NCBI RefSeq assembly: GCF_020520425.1
Contig: NC_079490.1
Location: forward strand, 7,998,001-8,062,000
Reading direction: 5' to 3'
Length of the DNA stretch: 64,000 nucleotides
Origin: Spinacia oleracea
Taxonomy: Eukaryota > Streptophyta > Magnoliopsida > Caryophyllales > Amaranthaceae
Both the position numbers and the translations under genes were made by a program. The notes below the pieces were generated by a model. It ran no database searches. It was not told the DNA's origin and saw only the letters and a program-made list of their open reading frames with translations. This document shows positions 25,188 to 37,680 of the stretch, piece after piece (within the stretch, counting starts at the first letter, position 1; every line of letters starts with the position of its first letter).

Positions 25188-25691
25188 TCACTTTAATTTT
25201 ATTGTCAATGGTAGACTTAAATTATTAACTTCCTTAAGTGTCATAACTTTTTCCATTAGATAGTTTAACCATAGTTAATTATTAGGATTAAAAAGTTAAA
25301 AAAAAAAAACAAATAAAACCTAACACTAATGAACGCAAAAACCGAAAAATATCTTCTTCCCCTTCCATCTAAAAACCTTATCAAAACTACACAGTCAATT
25401 TGCAACTTGATTTTTTCGTGTTGCTAATTAGGTTTTGCTAGCTTTTATCAGTAACAACCAATTATATATCCACTTAAAAATCTATTTAAGTTGTTGGAAC
25501 TAAAATTCTCTTAGATTTTTTTTTTAGACATACGATGAACTTTACCTGCGAAGCTTGGTTGGATGCTCTTAACCACACACCAGCCGATACCTGCTTTCTT
25601 AGTATCCTTTTTTCAAGCTGCATCATTAACTAAAGTATGCAAAGGGTGATCACTCATGTGAAGCCCAAAAGAAACCAATTGAAAACCCGAC
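25188..25691. other. Intergenic, nothing recognised
   Basis: AT-rich sequence between the solo LTR and the hAT element. No supported gene. Confidence 0.35.
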
Positions 25692-25699
25692 GGTGGACC

Positions 25700-26567
25700 C
25701 AGAGTCGGCTCCGACAATTTGGTGGCCCTGTGCTAAATTATAAAAAGAGCCCCTAATAAATTTTTTAAAAGACGACAACTACGAAATATAAAAACATTTC
25801 AACTTCGTATACGATCGATCAACAACATCACAAATTTTATTCAAAATTAGCAAACTTTTATTTCTAAATCTCTATACCAACTATCATTCTCCTGTCAAAA
25901 AAATTATCATTCTCATTCTCTGGAAAAAAAAAAACTTTCAATTTCTGTATAGAACTCCTCATAGATAAATTAAAATCTTCAATTATGTTTTTATTTTACT
26001 CACAATCAAAATCATATTCCCTAATTGTATTAGACATAATTCAACAATTAGAAAACAAAATAAGATTGCAATTGCAATATGTCAAAATTGAAATTTAACA
26101 TAAATGATATAAAATAAATTAAATTAAAATAAGATAGACAAAACCTTAATTCCAAATGAAAAATAAAATGCCCAATCGAAACACTTGAAACAAATCTTCC
26201 AACCATACGGCCTTCGCCGAGTCTTCCATGGCCGTGTGGTTACGGTGAAGTGAGTGTTTTTAACAACTTTTTCCCTTTGCAATGAAATTAATCAAATTGT
26301 AGTATTGATGAACTACACAGTAAATAATTTTGTCAAATTAAGAATATAATTGACTGGAGTAATTTTTAGGAAATCAAATCATAGAAATTGGAGACTGGAG
26401 AGATAAGGGGAAGAGAATGATAATGGTGTTTTGGTTTTGATCCGGAGTTGGGAAGTGTGTTGTTGAGGAAGGATTTTATTATTATTATTTTAATATAACT
26501 TGCAGGAAAAAAAATTGGGCCCCCAAAATTTTGAGGCCTTGTGACATAGACCTCATAGACGGTCCTG
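25700..26567. mobile_element. Degenerate non-autonomous hAT element, 868 bp
   Basis: The ends are CAGAGTCGGCTC and AGACGGTCCTG (inverts to CAGGACCGTCT). GGTGGACC before (25692-25699) and GGTGGACA after (26568-26575) match at 7 of 8 bases, consistent with an aged hAT duplication. No transposase frame is seen. Confidence 0.6.
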
Positions 26568-26599
26568 GGTGGACATGACAAAACCTCTGGAGGATGCAA

Positions 26600-28080
26600 A
26601 AAACCCAAGGATGAGGTAGAAATTTGACAGGCTAAAGTCGTATCACCTAGTCAAAGATAAACCTAAAATCACTAGCTAAATAGCAAGGGAAGTCAGGATC
26701 GAATCCACAGGGAAACAACGTTCTTTCTACTACTAAATATAAGGTCTAGACTACTGGGAAACAAGAATATGGGTTGATTTGTATATTAAAACTACAACGA
26801 TAATAAAAAAAAGGAATAAATCAGATATTAAAAGGCCTAGGGCATAGGTTTACCAATGAATAACAATCCAGGATGATAAACAATATTAATAATCAATAAA
26901 ACAGTTAATTAGACTAGCATGCTCTCTCGAATCGATACTAATCATAGACTTGCAATTAACGGGCTCTCGCTACGTATTAGTCCCAATTCTACCTATTGAA
27001 ACAAGCTTAAACATCAAATTGCATCTCTCAAATCTTAATTTGATATTGCTAGACTAATACAATTAGACATGCGCAAATCCAATCGCAAAGTAAATGGAAG
27101 CAAACAATAGGAATTAACAGCTAATACCAACAATCAACAATAACTAATCATCCCTTCATATTGGTTCATGTATTCCCAAAACCCTAGAATGAAACTACTC
27201 ACACATATTTGAAATAACTAAAGCAATATTAATCAATGGAAACATATATAACTAGAACAAGATAATAAAGCAAAGTAAGAATTAATACCTAAACGAAGAA
27301 CGGAAGAAATAAATGAAAGATTGGAACTTTGATTAAATAAACTAAGTGTTTGATAATAATTTGAGAGAATAAGAAAACAAGTGCTAAAATAAAACTAAGT
27401 GTTTTGAACTAGGAAATAAGATGCTTGAAACAAATAACTAAGGGATATATTGATAGTATTGCCCAAAACAAAACGAAAAACCGGAAATAACTAAGTGTCA
27501 CGCGTTGGGGTTGTCGTCGTCCGGTCGGGCACACATCCGCCCATAGGGCGAGCAGCTCGTAACCTGCCCGCCGGGCGGGTATCTAGACTTCTACTTCTCT
27601 ATTTTGTCTGCCCGGTGGGCACTGGGTGAAGGGCGCCCGGTCGGGCGCGTGTGGAAAGGTTTAATCCCCTTCCTGCTCACCCAGTTGGTCTCCTTTCTTC
27701 CACCCATCGTAGGGCGATCATCTACATGCACCGTTCTTCACTTATTATAGCACCAAGTCTAACTCGTGGGGATCAAACATAGACATCCTAAGCTCCCAAG
27801 AGTCGACAATAATCGCCCCGAACTTCCTCGGGATCGTGTAGTGGCCCATATCATCATGAAACGAGCCTAAAAAGGCCAATTTCTCAATAAACGATCCTGA
27901 AACTCAAGGCACACTCAATAACACAGATTAGTACTCAAAATGGCTCCTAAGAGTTCATTAAACACAGAAAAGTACTAAGGGACGACGGTAAAAACTCTAT
28001 ATAAAACGCATATATCAAAATTCTATTAAAATCCTCATGGGCCTTCATCGATTTAGAAATCTGGGATACAATCAAACTCG
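26600..28080. repeat. Probable retrotransposon-derived non-coding sequence
   Basis: It contains a GTCAGGATCGAATCCACAGGG block near 26694, a sequence type I associate with non-coding parts of plant LTR retrotransposons. A GC-rich segment with repeated CCCGGTCGGGC and CCGCCGGGCGGG lies at 27500-27650. No coding domain and no paired boundaries were found. Confidence 0.35.
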
Positions 28081-28084
28081 AGCT

Positions 28085-28830
28085 AATCGGTGTATTTCGA
28101 AAAAGTTTGTTGTTTAGCCATCCATAGTTCCCAAAGAGTCAACACAAAGTATAGGAGACGATAACTATTAATTGCATCCAGACGAAGCGTAGCGCCAACG
28201 TCGAGCACATGACTCAGCACTAGCACCAGCACCAGCGCGCGCATCGCCTGGCCAACGTGCTTGGCGTGTGCGGCAAGCAAGACTTGGGCGTCAAGGCTAC
28301 TTGCACGGTAAGTAGCTTGAGCCACAAGCTAACCGATTTTCCTAATCCTAAAATCTAAGGAGTTTGAGATTATCCTAAATTCCTAAGAGCTTGTGATTAT
28401 CCTAAACTTCCTAATCCTGGGTGTTTTGGATTATCCTAATTCTAATAGGATTCGACTACCTATTTTCCTATAAATTTATGACCACGGTCATAAGTTTATA
28501 ATACACTTACATACACTCTAATACAGTTGTATTTTCCTATCACATAGAGTGATATCTCAATTCCATAATACCTTAGATTATATTCTAGTTGGTTGAACCT
28601 AAGGCGGATTCGAACGTGCTGTGAACTGTCTACCGAGGGGCGATATTTGAAGCACTATACTTGCTGGGTTCGGGAGCAACTTGGGAAGGCATGCATCATA
28701 TATTATGTATTCTGAATTATGTTAATTGATTATGTACGTGCAATTAATTTGGATCCTGACAATTTATGGTTTTTCCGCATGTCAATTGGATTATTCATAA
28801 CCTAACATAACCTAGACCCATAAATATATA
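28085..28830 (+). repeat. Probable Ty1/copia LTR remnant
   Basis: The order of blocks is that of a copia LTR: repeated CCTAATCCTAA/TTATCCTAA motifs, then CCTATAAATTTATGACC (possible TATA region), then a transcript-end-like stretch with GAACGTGCTGTGAACTG and GGGAAGGCATGCATC. Terminal TG/CA and a target duplication could not be fixed. The MULE at 28842 follows directly. Confidence 0.4.
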
Positions 28831-28841
28831 TGCTAATTATA

Positions 28842-29814
28842 GGGGGGTGCTAAACGCAACATGATTTTACTTGACTCAACCGTTTTTACTCTCATTTTTT
28901 TTTCATTCTAAAAAAATTAGTAACCGTCACTAATATTATTTTCTCTCAACCTTTTTTGATATTATTTTGATTCAAATAAATTAGATTATTTTTAGTGTCA
29001 CGTGTATCTAATCAAATCAAAATACATATTTTGTTGCAATTGATGAGTTTTTTTTGACATGGAAGACCTTGGAATTGTGGTAATATTTGTTATTTTTTCT
29101 GATTTTACGAGTTTTTTCATGCAGTTTATATGAAATAAATATTTATGTTTTGCACACATTGAACATAAAATAATTAACTATTTTGTACAGATTGAACAAA
29201 GTATAACTAGTCATTTCCTACAAATTGAACATAACAGAACTAAGTATTCCTTACAAATTGAACAAACTATTATTAACCATTTTGTACATATTGAACATAA
29301 CAGAAATAAGTATTCCGTACATATTGAACAAAATATAATATAATTACCCATTTCGTACAGATTGAACATAACAAAACTAAGTATTTCGTACAAATTGAAC
29401 AAAGTATAATTAACCATTGTGTAAGGAATACTTAGTTCCGCTCTGTACAATCTGTAATGAAATGGTTAATTATATTTTGATCTGCACGAATAGTTAATTA
29501 TATTTTGTTCAATTTGTACAAAATATAAGTATCTATTCCATACAAATTCCATGAAAATGCTCGAAAAAAATAGGAAAAATAACGAAAATTACCTCAATTT
29601 AAAGGTTTTTCAAGTCAAAAAAAATCGTCCATTGCCATCAAAATATGTATTCTCATTTGATTAGATACACGTGACACTAATAAAAAATTAAATTTGTTTG
29701 AACAAAAATAATATCAAAAAAGGTTGAGAGAAAATAATGAAACTGGGGGTTAAGATTTTTTTTTTTAAATGAAAAAATGAAAGTAAAAGGGTTACGATAA
29801 GTAAAGTAACCGTG
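28842..29814. mobile_element. Mutator-like MITE with about 190-bp inverted ends
   Basis: Blocks TTATTTTCTCTCAACC, TTTTTTGATATTATTTT and TAGTGTCACGTGTATC near the left end recur inverted near the right end. TAATTATA flanks both sides (28834-28841 and 29815-29822). The outermost 14 bp of the two ends do not match, so one terminus is altered. The centre is a 33-bp minisatellite and there is no transposase. Confidence 0.65.
29150..29412. repeat. 33-bp minisatellite inside the MULE
   Basis: The motif ACANATTGAACA recurs with starts near 29153, 29186, 29219, 29252, 29285, 29318, 29356 and 29389. Spacing is 33 bp except one of 38. The minus strand reads through as a repetitive Cys/Ile/Leu-rich frame, an artefact. 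Confidence 0.8.
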
Positions 29815-29822
29815 TAATTATA

Positions 29823-30174
29823 ACCGTTATGATGAAATCATATGGAATTTAACATATAACACGAATACTAACATAAAATCAAATTATATTTTAGTAAAAC
29901 ACATGTTCTAAAGCTATTTTTTGGGGGGGAGTTCTAAAGCTATATCAACTTACTTAACTCGGCCTCTTATTTTAAATCCTAGAAAAAACCTCAAAATTTA
30001 TAAATAAAATTTGTTTCAATTTCAACACCTAAAATTTTAGACAAACCATGTATTCCGTAATTCTTATTTTTTAAAAACTTAACTTATTTTTTCTATAACA
30101 TTATTTCTCTTCTATTTCTCCACCCAAAAAATGAAAATAAGTTGAAAAATAACAAGTTTAAAATTTGTACTTAC
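29823..30174. other. Intergenic, nothing recognised
   Basis: AT-rich sequence between the MULE and the duplicated 3' half of the toxin-like relic. Confidence 0.35.
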
Positions 30175-30453
30175 AGGACTTCGAAAATGCTCAAAATTTA
30201 GGGCCTTGACCGACATTTGGCGCCGTCCATGAATTAGTTCGGAAGAGTGATTTAGAAGATAGAAAAAAAATTCATATTATTAGTTATAAATATGATGGAA
30301 GCAACCCGGAATAAATAATTGGAAGGAGTATCCAAAGGGATACGGAGAGTTTAGCAAAAAGACACAATAATTTTATTCACAATTGGGGGAAAATTTCAGA
30401 GGAAATAATTGCCTCTGTTGAGATATTTTTTTCTATTTTTTTCTATTTTAAGC
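30175..30453 (+). pseudogene. Extra copy of the 3' half of a RIP-like relic
   Basis: This segment is a direct, roughly 90% similar copy of 31192-31458, lying upstream of the 5' half. One frame contains TYD/KYDGSNPE then a stop, and later FIHNWGKISEE. It has no preceding N-terminal half, so it is a truncated duplicate. After 30453 it diverges from the downstream copy. Confidence 0.45.
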
Positions 30454-30836
30454 AGTACAACACCATGCTTAATTGGTTAATTTTAATTAATTATATTTTA
30501 CACAAAATTCAAATTTTACTACGTCGCTGTTTTTAATTTGTACCTTATATTTTTATTCAAACACACATAACGAATATAAATCCATATATTTTATTAAAAT
30601 ATTTTCTATTTTATAAATTTTTATTTACGAGTAATTAATAATAATACTCCGTAAACAAATTTAATCTCATCTGTGCATTGCATGAGTCTTAAACTAGTCT
30701 TAATGAAATATCAATCAGTCAATGTTATATTATGTTATGTGTGAATCTAAAATTATTTGATGTCTAGCTTAATTGAATAATGTTAATATAGTCATTTTAA
30801 ATAACTTATACTAATTTTGAATTTGGTTATATATCA

Positions 30837-31540
30837 GTGGATATCGTATTCAATGTCCATCCATCTCTCCGTTTGTCTGGTTCTAGATATGTGTATTATG
30901 ACATTATGAGTCGTTTAGGAGGTTTGTTAGAGTATGACGTGATTAAAGTTTTGCATAATGATCTTATATACCCGTATTTAAATCTAGTTTTTGAGAGTGA
31001 AACTGTGACGCCTACCAGATTGATTTATATGACGGTAAAAATTTACAAGCCTAACGGTTATGCAATTGCCTACCGTCGCGGTAGAGGAGATACAGAGACC
31101 GGAGAGATTTCATCAGAAGATTCGAAATTTTGGCTTTCTGATGTGGCTGAGGGTTAAATTAAAACATATTTCAGCGAAATTTACCACATAAAGGACTTCA
31201 AAAATGCTCAAAATTTAGGGCCTTGACCGACATTTGGCGCCGTCAATGAATTAATTCAGAAGGGTGATTTAGAAGATAGACACAAATTTCATGTTATTAG
31301 TTATACATATGATGGAAGCAACCCGGAATAAAGAATTGGAAGGAGTATCCAAAGGGATACGGAGAGTTTAGCAAAAAGACACAAGAATTTTATTCACAAC
31401 TGGGGGAAAATTTCAGAGGACATAATTGCCTCTGTTGAGATTCTTTTTTATTTTAAGCTTTCAGTTGAAGGTGAGATCTTGACTTTGGATGACATAAAAA
31501 AAATTGCTTGGTTTAATAAAAATAAAAAATGTGAGAAAGA
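30837..31540 (+). pseudogene. Ribosome-inactivating-protein-like pseudogene (type 1, decayed)
   Basis: Type 1 RIPs are rRNA N-glycosidases common in Caryophyllales. An open stretch (30837-31157, 106 residues) shows alternating strand-like segments, including TVKIYKPNGYAIAYRR, the 'Ile-x-x-x-Asn-x-Tyr-x-x-x-Tyr-Arg' pattern of the RIP N-terminal half. It ends in a stop. About 35 bp on, 31192-31540 contains SYTYDGSNPE, a stop, then FIHNWGKISED and LTLDDIKKIAW, resembling the RIP C-terminal segments around the conserved Trp-x-x-(Ile/Leu)-Ser. Stops and frame changes separate the parts, and the catalytic Glu-Ala-x-x-Arg segment is not visible. The first codon is GTG in a TATATCAG/TG context, so it has no proper start. 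It cannot make an active enzyme as it stands. Family assignment rests on short patterns and is uncertain. Confidence 0.42.
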
Positions 31541-32187
31541 AGGAAAATAAAAAGTCTGAGAACCACTGGTGAAGGATACATTGTAGTTGGTTATACTTGT
31601 ATATTTCTGGTGTGACACGTTGAGAGTCGGAAGGTGGTGTAAAGAATAATGATTTTGAAATTCTAGATTGTAGATAAGATGTGAGATTGGGGATGTGGGA
31701 ATGGAGATATGAGACTAGATATATAGGAAGGTGATGTAGAGAATAATGATCTTGAGAATCAAATAAAAACTTCTTTTCACCATAGCTACAATCGTAGTAT
31801 ATCAAACATTCGATTGTTATGTATTTGTTAAATTTAAATCTTTATGTAGATGTCGTATGATTTTTTATCAATGAATTAATTTGTTTATCAAAAAAATAAA
31901 TAAATTGAGATTCTAGACAAGTTTTGGAGCCCTGAAAACTGCTGATAACAGAAAATACATGTAACTTCTTTAATGTTTTATGCTGCCAGATTTTCGGGTT
32001 TTCCTGGGCATCATGAACTCGAAAACTTGTTAATTTTTAAAAACATACAACATAAGTAAATTATCACATCTATATATATTATTAAATCTTCAAGACAATC
32101 CATGACATCTCTCCATGTACGATACACCTTATGACTCTAAAGCAACTAAAAAGGAGAATTATCGTCCTTTTCAATGTATAAGAATTA
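31541..32187. other. Intergenic, nothing recognised
   Basis: AT-rich flank between the RIP-like relic and the copia element. The minus-strand frame at 31461-31805 has no recognisable motif. Confidence 0.35.
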
Positions 32188-32296
32188 TGTGCATATAATG
32201 ATACAGCTTACCCTAATACGGGTGCCTAAGACTCACATATATAATAATATTGTACAGTATATAATTATGAGTATACCCTTAGTTTCCTCTATTACA
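32188..32296 (-). repeat. 3' LTR of the copia element
   Basis: It aligns with 37571-37680 (TGTGCATATAATGATAC at the left; CTCTATTACA at the right) and is followed on its inner side by the polypurine tract. Confidence 0.8.
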
Positions 32297-32400
32297 CCCC
32301 CTGACCCCCTCAATCTGTGTAGGGGGAACCACATGCAGATTGGACCTTAAAAACTCAAAACGTTGACCTGACAAACCTTTCGTAATTTCTTTTTAGCAAT

Positions 32401-35400
32401 TTATAACTCAGGAGGGACATAACGTACAACTAAATAACCATGAGCAACACGCTCCCGAACAAAATGATAATCTATTTTGATATGTTTGCTACGATCATGC
32501 TGAACTGGATTTACCGCAAGATAGGATGCAGAAACATTATCACAAAAGAGCTTCACGGGTGCGCGGATGACGATCCCCAACTCAGCTAACAAGGAACGAA
32601 TCCAGAGAGTATCTTGTACCGTGTATGCAACAGCGCGGTACTCTGCTTCTGTGGAAGACTTGGAGACAGTGGGTTGCTTATTCGAGCGCCATGAAATGAG
32701 GTTGCCGACAAGAAAAATTGCATAACAGTGGTGGAACGACAACTATCAGGACATCCCGCCCAATCCGCATCCGAGTACGCAATCATGATTGACATGTCTT
32801 TGGCGGGGCGAAGCCATAGACCGTAGTCTGAAGTACCCTGCAGGTACTTGTATATACGCTTAACAACCAACAAGTGAGATGTGCGGGGTGCATGCATAAA
32901 TTGGGAAACTAAATGCACAACATATGTAATATCAGGTCTTGTCATAGTCAAGTACTGTAAAGCCCCAACCATACTGCGATACTCAGTAGGATCGGATAAT
33001 AATTTGTCGTTTGTTATAGAAAGTGTGGTACGACTAAGAAGAGGGGTACGTACAGGTTTAGCAGTGTGCAAATGGAACTTCATAAGTAAATCATGAACAT
33101 ATTTTTTCTGACACAAAAATGAACCTTTTGGAACTACGTATCACCTGCACTCCTAGGAAGTAGTGCAGATCAGCTAGATCTTTCATAGCAAACTCGGCTG
33201 ACAAAAGGGATATGAATTTGGTGATCAAACGAGCTGAGTTGCCCGTGACAATGATATCGTCGACATAAAGAAGAAGACAAACAATGAATTTGTTACGACG
33301 AAAAATGAACATAGAATTATCTGATTGACAACAAAAGAAGCCCTGTTGTAACAAAAAACTGCTGAAGCGAAGATGCCAAGCTCTAGGATCCTGTTTCAGA
33401 CCATTGATTTCTTTCCTAAGACGACAAATGTGTTTAGGAAAATCAGGATGAATAAAACCTGCAAGTTGTTACATGTATACCTCCTCAATCAAATCACCAT
33501 GTAAGAACACATTTTTAACATCTAACTGACGAATGACCCAATTAAAGGAAAGAGCTAAAGACAAAACCAACTGAACAGTAGTTGATTTAACAACATGGCT
33601 AAAAGTCTCAGAATAATCTATACCTTCTTGCTGGCCAAACCCACGAGCAAACAGAAGAGCCTTGGGCCTAATCACATGACCATCTTCGTTGGTTTTTATC
33701 GTATAAATCCATTTTGTACCAACCAAGTTCTTCGATGCGTCAAATGGTACTAAATCTCATGTTTTGTCGACAAGAATTGCATTAATCTCTTCCGCCATGG
33801 CTTTACGCCATTTCGGAATTTTATTTGCTTTAGAAAAACATGCTGGTGCTTTTTCTTTTTCCACTGTACTGAGATTTAATATTGATTTTGGTTTATAAAT
33901 GTCTTCTTTAGTACGTGTTCTCATTTCATGAACATTGCCCGTAGACGGAGCTGTGAAAATACCAATCGAAGGAGGTGCCTGGGATGGTGTGGTATGATTT
34001 TAGGTGATGACATTAATGGGTCAATGGGGATGTGAGGCATATGGGCTGTGGTAGGGGAAGGGGGGGCTGATGGGCCGTGCTTGGGGCAGGGGGGGCCTGC
34101 AAAGGGGTTGGGGAAGGGGAGGGCGCTGGTGTATGTTCTAGTTGGGCCGAAGGTTTTGGGCCACGTGAAGGAGGGAGCTGCAATGGGAGGGATGGCGCTG
34201 GTGTGTGATCCAGCTGGGTCGAGCAGTGTATTGAGATGGAGGAAAGGCTTCATTAGATGAAGGCAAGGATTCATTAGATGGGGGCATGTTGGGCCACGGT
34301 GTGCCTGTGGTTGGGCTTGTCTTGCCATAGGTATGCTGCGGCTGACTTGAATTACCAAGGCCAGGCAGACTGGGCCGTGGCTTGGCTGTGGCGTGGCTAT
34401 TCTTGCTACGGCCAGGCTGTGGTGAAGACTTGTCCAACACGACGCTGTGGGATAATGACAATGGAAATATGAGCAGAGAGGGATCCGTATCACTAGAAGG
34501 CATCGGCGATGAAGGACGCGACGACACTAGATTTCTATACGGGAAAATCGACTCATGGAATTTTACATTTAGACTCACATAAACACGACCCGACTTTGGT
34601 TCATAAAAACGATAACCCTTATAACCCGGGGCATAACCAATAAAGACACATTGGACAGACTGTGGAGTCAATTTATTTGACGGTTTTGCAATAAAATTTG
34701 GAAAACACTCACAACCAAACACACGGTTGTTTCGGAAAAAAAATTCAAAAGGAGATGAGCCTTGCAGAACCGGGGTAGGCAAACAATTTATTATATACGT
34801 CGTCATATACGCAACATCGACCCATAATTGATCAGGAAGAGATGACTCAACGATCATCGTTCGAGCTAGTTCAATTACATGTCGATGCTTTCGTTCAGCA
34901 ACACCATTTTGTTGTTGGGTGTCTGGGCATGATTTGCGAAACAAAATTCCACATTTTCGAAAATGATCAAGTAAAGGAGAATTATCAAATTCCCGACCCC
35001 ATCACTTTGGTAATACTTTATTTTGCGATCAAATAAATTCTCAGTTAATTTTTGGAAATCCAAAAAACGACCATGCACATCCGACTTTCGTTTTAGGGGG
35101 GTAAATCCATGTATAGCGTGAGAAATCATCAACAAAGCAAACATAATATTTAAAGCCAAGGTTTGACAAAATAGGCGATTGCCACAAATCAGAATGAATT
35201 AATTGCAAAGGTTTATCAAACGAGTGTATTACATCCTGGAAAGATAGCCTATGAGACTTTCCTAAGCAACATGAAACACAATCAAATGCATGACTATTGG
35301 CACAAACAATTGCCTTATTGCTCTTAACAGCACCTATTACTCTATCACCACAATGACCAAGACGAAGATACCATGTAGGACTTGGAGTTGTGATTGACGC

Positions 35401-35796
35401 AAGTGCAACTGGCCTCCTAGGTTGGTTGGTGAGGGTGATGGGATAGACACTGCCTTGACTAGAAGCTTTCGGAAGCACTTCCCCCGTTTGGTTGTCCTTT
35501 ACAAAAACATGAGAACCATTAAAACTCACAGTACAATTGTTATCTTTAGCTAACTTTTGCACCGACATTAGATTAAATTTAATATTGGGACAATGGTAAA
35601 CGTTATTTAAAACCAAATGATGACTGTTTGAGTTTGATGTGACCTTGCCAACATGTTTTATCGGGATTTTAGTGCCAGTTGCTACTTCAACGTGAACAGG
35701 ACCAATATAAATAGATATGTCAGATAACATACCTAGGTCGTTAGTCATGTGAGAAGATGCTCCGGAATCAGGAAACCAAGTAGTTTCATAATGCTC
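32401..35796 (-). pseudogene. copia pol: protease, integrase, RT, RNase H, broken
   Basis: The protease motif DSGASSHM is at about 35745-35770, separated from the gag zinc-knuckle frame only by one TGA at 35797. Integrase follows: a zinc-binding region with LGHCGD and CVSCCLGK, core motifs HSDLWQ and FVDDFSRYTW, then NGVAERKHRHVIELARTMI. A frameshift lies in the G-run at 35095-35100 and another near 34950-35010. After a Pro/Ser-rich stretch (33920-34490) reverse transcriptase appears: FARGFGQQEGIDYSETF, LDVKNVFLHGD, then YVDDIIVTG (33091-33354 frame). RNase H carries SKSSTEAEYRAVA and KLFCDN, ending near 32401. At least five frame breaks are visible, so no polyprotein can be made. Confidence 0.9.
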
Positions 35797-37323
35797 TCAT
35801 GTGGGAAGACTAGCAAGAGCCGCATTCGAATTCTGAGAATAATGAGATGGGTAGGAAATTGCGGAATGACCTGGGTGGAAACATATTTGACAGACTATAT
35901 TTGTGGGACTAGGACCAAACACACCCTCTACATTAGAATTCCCTGCAAATAAATCGTTAGTATCGCAGGACACAAGAGCAACAACAACACTATCAGATGA
36001 CAAAACGGAATTACATAAAGTTGTACCTCCTGAATTTTATGTTTAGGCTTGTGTTTGGTTTGCAACCCCACCACGTCCTTTTCCACGACCACCACGGCCT
36101 TTTCCACGACCTTTGCCACCCCCACGACCCCCATTGTTGTTTTGGGATCCCTCAGAATTGTTTCGTGCAGTAGAGAAGTGGAGTTGTTGTCAAACCTATT
36201 CGAGGCATAATGAGTACTTGCCAAGAATGTCTGATGCGTGGGAAAACCTTGTTCCCTAGCCTAACGACCCTTGATAAGTTGTTCTTGATTTAACAACGCC
36301 CGACGAACGTCAGTAAGGTAAGGTTACCAGTAAAATGTATAAACTGACTGCATCATAATCTTGACCAAGACCCATCACAATGTGCAAAATCAAGTCATGA
36401 GTAGAAACTGGAGAGTTAATCGCAGCCAGAGAATCAACTAGAATTTTCACTTCACGCAAATATGACTCCATAGACTGAGATACGGGCCATACTAGCATGC
36501 ATAAAACGAGATTGAAGTATCTCCCAAAGCAAATGCGAAAACTTAACTTCATGCACCTCAACAAGAATATCTTGAGACAAAGTTGCAAATAACTAACAAT
36601 GTATAGTTTTGACCTATTCTTAACCAATGATAATAGTCCGGATTCATAGATTGGTGGTTTTGATTATCAATCACAAACATATTAGGCATAGTAATAGAGC
36701 CATCAAGAAACCAAAAAATATTCAAACTGCGTACGCCATGGTAAATAATTTTCAACAGTAGTAAGAACAATAGTAACTATATTTTTAACATTAGATGTCG
36801 AAGTTACCAAATTTCCAGACAATTGAGATAAGTTCGGGCCGTAAGGATAAAATCTGGGGGGAGGACCGAAACCAATCGGCGTTGAAATGGGAGGTGACAG
36901 TCCCTGACTGCCCATGAATGTGGGTCCACCAAAAGATGATCGCGTGTGAGCCTGTGCGTGAGGTTGATTAGAAAAGCCAGAGTTGCCATAATCTCCTCCG
37001 TTCGAACCAAAGCTCATGGAGCCCAGGATGCCTGCCGCTGCATCAGCGTGGCTAGCCTCAAAGAGACGGCGGGGCATGGTAGTAGCCGACTGCCACGTGA
37101 AGGTGGGTGGTGTGCCAAACCCGGAGGCCGACTGCGAACCGGAAGGTAGGGGACGGTGGTTGCCGGCGGGGTGCTGCAAAAGTGTATTACTTTGCGCAGG
37201 GGAAGCTGGGACCGGCTGCAAACCAGAAGGTGGGACCTGCAAAGGTGTAGGACTAGGCACAGGTGTAGTTGGGGTTGCCGGAATAAACATGGTTGCAGGC
37301 GGTACTGGGGATGTGTTCTCCAT
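35797..37323 (-). pseudogene. copia gag, broken
   Basis: It starts at MENTSPVPP (ATG at 37323) with a Pro/Ser/Gly-rich N-terminal region, then a retrotransposon gag core (NYLPWRTQFEYFL, then SQSMESYLREVKILVDSLAA). The frame is lost at about 36700-36770 and again near 36310. A zinc knuckle near 35900 reads CQICFHPGHSAIS and then Tyr where the fourth ligand (Cys) is expected, so the knuckle is damaged. Confidence 0.75.
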
Positions 37324-37570
37324 TAATGTGGGGAGGATGTTTACGGAAGAAAACAAAAAAGAGTAAAAACAAATCTGAATTTGTAATTCACAATTTCCAA
37401 GATGAATATTGAATTATGAAATTAATAATTGCAAGCACAATTACGAGAGTTTTGTAAGGGCAAATTGCAAAACTTCATATTAATATTTCTTTTTAAAAAA
37501 AAATAATAAAAAAAAATTCAGATTTTAGAGTTTTTGGATTTAAAGGAAAAACCTAAAGCTCTTGATACCA

Positions 37571-37680
37571 TGTGAATATAATGATACGGCTTACCCTAAT
37601 ACGAATATCTGGGACTCATATATATAATAATATCGTACAGTAGTACAATTACGAGTATACCCTTAGTATTCTCTATTAAA
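37571..37680 (-). repeat. 5' LTR of the copia element
   Basis: It abuts the primer-binding site exactly (LTR ends CACA, then TGGTATCAAGAGC on the minus strand). Its outer terminus reads CTATTAAA where the other LTR has CTATTACA, so the terminal dinucleotide is mutated. Confidence 0.8.

Larger units (their letters stand above)
32188..37680 (-). mobile_element. Ty1/copia retrotransposon with about 110-bp LTRs
   Basis: The minus-strand order is 5' LTR (37571-37680), primer-binding site (37558-37570, TGGTATCAAGAGC, initiator tRNA-Met type), gag, zinc knuckle, protease, integrase, reverse transcriptase, RNase H, polypurine tract (32297-32311, read as GAGGGGGTCAGGGGG), 3' LTR (32188-32296). Integrase before reverse transcriptase defines copia. 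Short LTRs suggest an Ale/Retrofit-like lineage, which is inference. The element is defective through several stops and frameshifts. LTRs differ at many positions, so it is not recent. I see no clear 5-bp target duplication. Confidence 0.9.

Noticed and set aside
29211..29450. Cys/Ile-rich repetitive minus-strand frame
   Set aside because: Translation of the 33-bp minisatellite. No start context or homology.
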